Source of the DNA: Candidatus Poribacteria bacterium | GTDB lineage: Bacteria; Poribacteria; WGA-4E; WGA-3G | NCBI GenBank assembly: GCA_009845505.1 | Contig: VXZL01000364.1 | Location: 1 to 9,091 of the forward strand | DNA: 9,091 nt | Direction: 5' to 3' | Part shown: piece by piece, positions 5,987-9,091 of the stretch | How positions within the stretch are numbered: position 1 is the first letter of the stretch | How the letters are laid out: each line of letters opens with the position of its first letter | The notes under the pieces: generated by a model | What the model was told of the DNA's origin: nothing | The model's input: the letters and a program-made list of their open reading frames with translations, nothing else | Database searches by the model: none | Translations under genes and position numbers: made by a program

Positions 5987-6784
5987 ACTATTTGGTTTTG
6001 TACAGAGGGCATACACATAAGGTGATGTCAACTGCTGATTCGGCACGCGAATCACCGCCAATAGATTTCCAATAACAATATCTGTTAAGTTAACACATTT
6101 ACAAAGCACTTCGTGACCCCATTTACCAATAACTGCTCGCCAGGGTGAATAATCGACAACACTCAACTTCAAAGGACCACCCGTATATCCATACTCAGTG
6201 ACGTGAAATCCAGTGTCTTGTAATACCGCAGCAAGACCCACCGGTGGAATTACTTTGTGGGTTGCAAGGAGTTTCGGACTCGCAACGCGGGCTATGGGTG
6301 TATACATGCCACGCAAATTCGGCGTTATTGTAAGCATTGTGCCACCCGGTTTCAGAAGATTGTACATCTCTTCCAAAATTGCTTTCGGTGTGCTGAAATG
6401 TTCTATTAACCCCATTGAGTAAACGAAATCAAATACCGTCTGCTGCTCTTTGGCAAAATCAAACAGATCTTCGCAGATGATTGTGCCTTTCGCTCCTGCA
6501 AGCGCAAGGTTGCGTTCGGCGAGTTGACACCCCAATTCTGAAAAATCAACGCCGTAGCAAGTGCTTTCATAGTTGCGGGCAAGATACGGAAGCCACAACG
6601 AATCGGCGCAGCCCAACTCAATCAGGGTCGGTTCTTTAAATCCGGCAAGCCCACGCTGAAACAACTTAGCGAGTTGCCGGTTCGCCACATAAGCCCAACG
6701 TAAATGCCGCACTTTATGCTGTTGTCCATCCCAGAGCGTTGTCCAATAGGATTCATCTGTCAAGGGTGTAACGTGTGAATCCAT
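5981..6784 (-). CDS. Class I SAM-dependent methyltransferase
   Basis: This 267-residue protein is a Rossmann-fold methyltransferase of the Methyltransf_11/25 type. Motif I, LIELGCA (54-60), forms the SAM-binding loop, although the usual second and third glycines are replaced. GVDFSE (78-83) carries the acidic residue for the ribose. FDFVYSMGLIEHF (118-130) is motif IV/V, and LLKPGGTMLTITPN (143-156) is the typical post-motif strand. The C-terminal third is probably a substrate cap. I place the start at ATG 6784, one base after the TAG of the DUF2851 gene. A GGAGG (6798-6794) precedes it, whereas an upstream in-frame ATG at 6889 would overlap the previous gene by 104 bases. The near-overlap implies translational coupling. 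The methyl acceptor (small molecule, lipid or quinone) cannot be told, and no signal peptide is present. Confidence 0.88.
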   Translation of the reverse strand: MDSHVTPLTDESYWTTLWDGQQHKVRHLRWAYVANRQLAKLFQRGLAGFKEPTLIELGCADSLWLPYLARNYESTCYGVDFSELGCQLAERNLALAGAKGTIICEDLFDFAKEQQTVFDFVYSMGLIEHFSTPKAILEEMYNLLKPGGTMLTITPNLRGMYTPIARVASPKLLATHKVIPPVGLAAVLQDTGFHVTEYGYTGGPLKLSVVDYSPWRAVIGKWGHEVLCKCVNLTDIVIGNLLAVIRVPNQQLTSPYVYALCTKPNST

Positions 6785-6785
6785 A

Positions 6786-8246
6786 CTAACTTTCCTCCGA
6801 TAGAACCGCATCGTGTTCCAAAATAGGGCAGAGGTCGCAGAGCCAATCAGCACAGTAGTTCTTGTAAAGACGAATAACCCCTTGCTCAATTTTTGCTGTC
6901 GGTTTTAAGTGACGCAGCTGCTGCGTTTCCGTGAAAATCTGTTCATTAATTTGACTGATAATCTTATTTCCGGTTGACTTCGGAGAGGCACTATAGAGTC
7001 TTAATATTGCGTCTTGGAGTTTCTGACTTTCTGCTTCAACTGCCCAAATATAAATAACCGGTAGTATCTTGTTGACAATAATATCTACCGCTCTCGCATT
7101 TCCAATCAAGGCTTCTTTCCGAGGGTTGTTTATTCCGAAACTAAAATGTGTTTCCCAGTAGCCCGTCGGTTCAAGTGTTAACAGCGTACGGAGTTCTTTT
7201 CCGATCTTTTGCAGGGACCGCGGGCCTTCCAGATGGATGGTTTTTTCACACGTGGGTAGAAAATACATCATGAGGCTACCTTGGCAGCGGTGAATTAACT
7301 GACCCACCGCGGCGATACGCCGGACAGGGTGATTAACAGGTCTACTTGTGAAACTCCAACGTGCATCCGTCATGCGTTGCGGAAGTTCAGCATATTCTGA
7401 AGCATACCACGATTTTTCTAATGCCACAATGCTTGGGTCACTTGTTACCTCAATTGGTAACGGTTTCTCCCGTTGTGATGGCAAAAGTCCAGCGACTCCG
7501 AAGAGAGTAGCCTGAATCTCTAACTCGGATTTCTCATCGAGATCTGTGAAAGGAACGTGCTGCGCTAACTCACGCATCGCCTTGTTATTGCGGGCATACC
7601 CCAGTGCTTCCATAATACCTTCGTAGAGGAGTTGTTCAAATTCAAGCCGCGTTCTTAGCAGACGCATTGATTCTACTTTTTCTAAGAAGCGTTCACGTCC
7701 TAACGATTCAAAAACGCCTTTCAGCACCTCCATGTTCAGCGGTTTCCCCGTAACTCGGCAGATGCCATCTTCTGAAGCCGCCTCTTGAGCATTGTTATAT
7801 AGGTCACCGATGTCCGCATTAACCCATTTCAGGAATTCTAAGGTTGGGATGCGTTTGCCATTCTGAAGCCGCGTCCGCAGGTTGATGTCATCGTCAAAAT
7901 ACACAGCATGGAGGATAACGCGATTGTATCTGGAATTAAGGTGATGCTTATGGTCATACCACTCCGAAGATTGGACATGGATTTCAACATCGCCGATTTG
8001 GAGTTTGCCGTCAATTTCAATCTCGGCGTGCATAAAATCAGGTCCTTCGTTATGGTTCCAGATGCCCGGTTTTAGCACACGGATCGTACGTCTATCAATC
8101 GCCTGCATGTTGGTGTCAAAGAAACGCTGCTCATTCCACAGTTTCTGAACAAACGCCTCGTCTATTTTATCCAGATCTGGCTTGTAAGTCTCATCGAGTT
8201 CCCTGAACTGTTTAAAGGTGTGTTCAACTTTTTCTGCATCATTCAT
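6786..8246 (-). CDS. DUF2851 family protein
   Basis: This 486-residue protein matches DUF2851, a family of unknown function. The N-terminal block is characteristic. FVQKLWNEQRFFD (32-44) is followed by LKPGIWNHNEGPDFMHAEI (58-76), GDVEIHV (85-91), SSEWYDHKHH (93-102) and YNRVILHAVYFDDD. The far C-terminus has the family's cysteine cluster, here C465, C470 and C473 in YCADWLCDLCP, which could bind metal. The pattern P69-D70...E88-x-H90 loosely recalls a PD-(D/E)XK nuclease core with histidine in place of lysine; that is my inference, not an established function. No signal peptide or membrane segment is visible. The start ATG 8246 has only a weak GGAAA site. It sits 22 bp after thiE and one base before the methyltransferase, so these form one operon. 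Confidence 0.88.
   Translation of the reverse strand: MNDAEKVEHTFKQFRELDETYKPDLDKIDEAFVQKLWNEQRFFDTNMQAIDRRTIRVLKPGIWNHNEGPDFMHAEIEIDGKLQIGDVEIHVQSSEWYDHKHHLNSRYNRVILHAVYFDDDINLRTRLQNGKRIPTLEFLKWVNADIGDLYNNAQEAASEDGICRVTGKPLNMEVLKGVFESLGRERFLEKVESMRLLRTRLEFEQLLYEGIMEALGYARNNKAMRELAQHVPFTDLDEKSELEIQATLFGVAGLLPSQREKPLPIEVTSDPSIVALEKSWYASEYAELPQRMTDARWSFTSRPVNHPVRRIAAVGQLIHRCQGSLMMYFLPTCEKTIHLEGPRSLQKIGKELRTLLTLEPTGYWETHFSFGINNPRKEALIGNARAVDIIVNKILPVIYIWAVEAESQKLQDAILRLYSASPKSTGNKIISQINEQIFTETQQLRHLKPTAKIEQGVIRLYKNYCADWLCDLCPILEHDAVLSEES
6794..6798 (-). promoter_or_regulatory. Shine-Dalgarno site fixing the methyltransferase start
   Basis: GGAGG lies inside the last codons of the DUF2851 gene, nine bases before ATG 6784. 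It supports the shorter start and coupled translation. Confidence 0.6.
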
Positions 8247-8268
8247 GGATATTTCCGTGTGTTTCGAC

Positions 8269-8898
8269 TTATTTTGCTCCCTGAATTTCGTTCAGTAGTG
8301 CCTGTGTTGCGACATCGGGTTCAGGATGCGCGCAAACAGCGGAGATCACAGCAATACCGTGTGCCCCCGTCCGAATGACATCACCGGCGGTTTCGACCCC
8401 GATGCCACCAATGGCGATAACTGGACATGCCGCGATGTCGCACATCCGACGGAGGCGTTCTAATCCCTTAGCCGTCTCCGCGTCCGGTTTTGAAGTCGTG
8501 CCGTAGATAGGACCGAACCCGATGTAATCAGCACCTTCCGTAATCGCTTCGAGAATCTTCTCTTCGGTTCGGGCAGATGCCCCGATGATGGCTTTCGTGG
8601 GTAAAATCCGTCTCCCGATAGAGACATGCATATCGTCTTGTCCAAAATGTGCACCTGCTGCACCGATAGCCAGCGCGATATCTGCTCTATCATTGACAAT
8701 CAACGGGACTTTGTGCGTCTCGCATACCTTCTGCATCGCTTGTGCTGTTGCTACCAATTCACGGGTCGTTCCCTGTTTTTGCCGAAATTGTACTGTATCG
8801 GCACCGCCTTGAATTGCTAATTCCGCTAGTTCAACGTGTGTGAACCGCGATTGCAGCGTCGTATCTGTGATAACGTGAAGAACACCGATATTTTTCAT
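8269..8898 (-). CDS. thiE: Thiamine phosphate synthase
   Basis: This 209-residue TIM-barrel enzyme joins HMP pyrophosphate and thiazole phosphate to give thiamine phosphate, the central step of vitamin B1 synthesis, in the cytoplasm. Length and motifs match ThiE. VQFRQK (36-41) binds the pyrophosphate, VNDRADIA (68-75) holds the magnesium-binding aspartates, and GAHFGQDD (82-89) matches the family's GVHLGQ.D. GASART (106-111) matches the flexible loop, DYIGFGPIYGTTSKPDA (124-140) is diagnostic, and PVIAIGGI (159-166) is the phosphate site. TenI, a non-catalytic relative, usually lacks several of these residues, so ThiE is preferred. No clear Shine-Dalgarno site precedes ATG 8898, and no TPP riboswitch is evident upstream. 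No other thiamine gene lies in the window. Confidence 0.93.
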   Translation of the reverse strand: MKNIGVLHVITDTTLQSRFTHVELAELAIQGGADTVQFRQKQGTTRELVATAQAMQKVCETHKVPLIVNDRADIALAIGAAGAHFGQDDMHVSIGRRILPTKAIIGASARTEEKILEAITEGADYIGFGPIYGTTSKPDAETAKGLERLRRMCDIAACPVIAIGGIGVETAGDVIRTGAHGIAVISAVCAHPEPDVATQALLNEIQGAK

Positions 8899-8933
8899 TT
8901 GGCATACTACCCAAGATGTGATAGATTATAGAT

Positions 8934-9031
8934 AGCGGTCAGCAGTCAGGTCACTTCGCTTTCGGCTTTCAGTAAAGAGGTTTTCGTTATAACAGCAGCC
9001 TCTTGTTACTGATTGCTGATTGCTGATTGCT
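8934..9031. repeat. Long imperfect palindrome with CTGATTG heptamers
   Basis: AGCGGTCAGCAGTCAG (8934-8949) can pair along its whole 16 bases, allowing G-U pairs, with CTGATTGCTGATTGCT (9009-9024 or 9016-9031). The right arm is three tandem CTGATTG heptamers (9009-9029). An inner stem, AAGAGG (8975-8980) with CCTCTT (8999-9004), nests inside. The element fills most of the spacer between divergent thiE and the + strand gene at the right edge. Its structure suits a dispersed palindromic repeat (MITE-like); no coding capacity is seen. Confidence 0.55.
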
Positions 9032-9061
9032 AATTTAGTATAGCACATAAGGAGACACTTT

Positions 9062-9091
9062 GTGAATAATTTGTTATTCCAATCTGGAGAT
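9062..9091 (+). CDS. Start of a + strand gene cut by the window edge
   Basis: GTG at 9062 is preceded by AAGGAGA (9049-9055, six bases from its end to the start) and opens a frame MNNLLFQSGD that is still open at the last base. The strong ribosome-binding site and the spacer-like sequence before it support a real start, divergent from thiE. Ten codons are too few to name the product. Confidence 0.5.
   Translation, partial: MNNLLFQSGD

Noticed and set aside
6785..6889. 35-residue N-terminal extension of the methyltransferase
   Set aside because: It overlaps the DUF2851 coding sequence, lacks its own Shine-Dalgarno site, and the extra residues do not look like part of the methyltransferase; ATG 6784 has GGAGG and a one-base gap.
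9009..9029. CRISPR-like short repeats
   Set aside because: Three directly adjacent heptamers without spacers are a simple tandem repeat, not a CRISPR array.
8899..9061. TPP riboswitch upstream of thiE
   Set aside because: I looked for the conserved CUGAGA-type core on the minus strand and did not find it; the structure present is the heptamer palindrome.

Overview
The window looks like bacterial accessory genome. The mix of families (secreted LamG proteins, a phytanoyl-CoA dioxygenase-like enzyme, a BNR sialidase and a glycerophosphodiesterase) and a C-terminal tail on the secreted proteins that I associate with Candidatus Poribacteria (sponge-associated bacteria) suggest that phylum. This assignment comes from recognition, not a search. 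Clear Shine-Dalgarno sites precede most starts.

Layout. On the + strand, 142-1772 holds a secreted LamG protein followed 20 bp later by a PhyH-type Fe(II)/2-oxoglutarate oxygenase. A convergent gap (1773-1919) with a nested inverted repeat separates these from a minus-strand block. In transcription order that block is a secreted GATase-fold protein (5519-4746), a GDPD phosphodiesterase (4732-3911), a 166-bp spacer, a second secreted LamG protein (3744-3022) and a sialidase (2987-1920). A 461-bp gap (5520-5980) carries what looks like a decayed IS200/IS605 element: matching end hairpins, a run of stem-loops resembling a TnpB omega RNA, and a trace of the TnpB C-terminus. Upstream is a tight minus-strand operon, thiE - DUF2851 - methyltransferase (8898-5981), ending in a probable terminator. 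The right edge (8899-9091) holds a long imperfect palindrome with three CTGATTG heptamers and the first ten codons of a divergent + strand gene.

How the genes fit together. Three times in the window a secreted protein is followed after 13-34 bp by an enzyme without a signal peptide: LamG + PhyH, GATase-like + GDPD, and LamG + sialidase. The three secreted proteins have different bodies (two divergent LamG-type, one GATase-type) but end in nearly the same tail, V-[EQ]-x-x-G-K-[LV]-[AT]-T-T-W-[AG]-[RK]-[IL]-K. None of the six other complete proteins carries it. The best candidate for an undescribed system is therefore a C-terminal sorting, anchoring or processing tag on exported proteins. The enzymes point to breakdown of host-type molecules (sialoglycans, glycerophosphodiesters, oxidisable small molecules), but specific substrates cannot be read from the sequence. 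The thiE operon is housekeeping in character.
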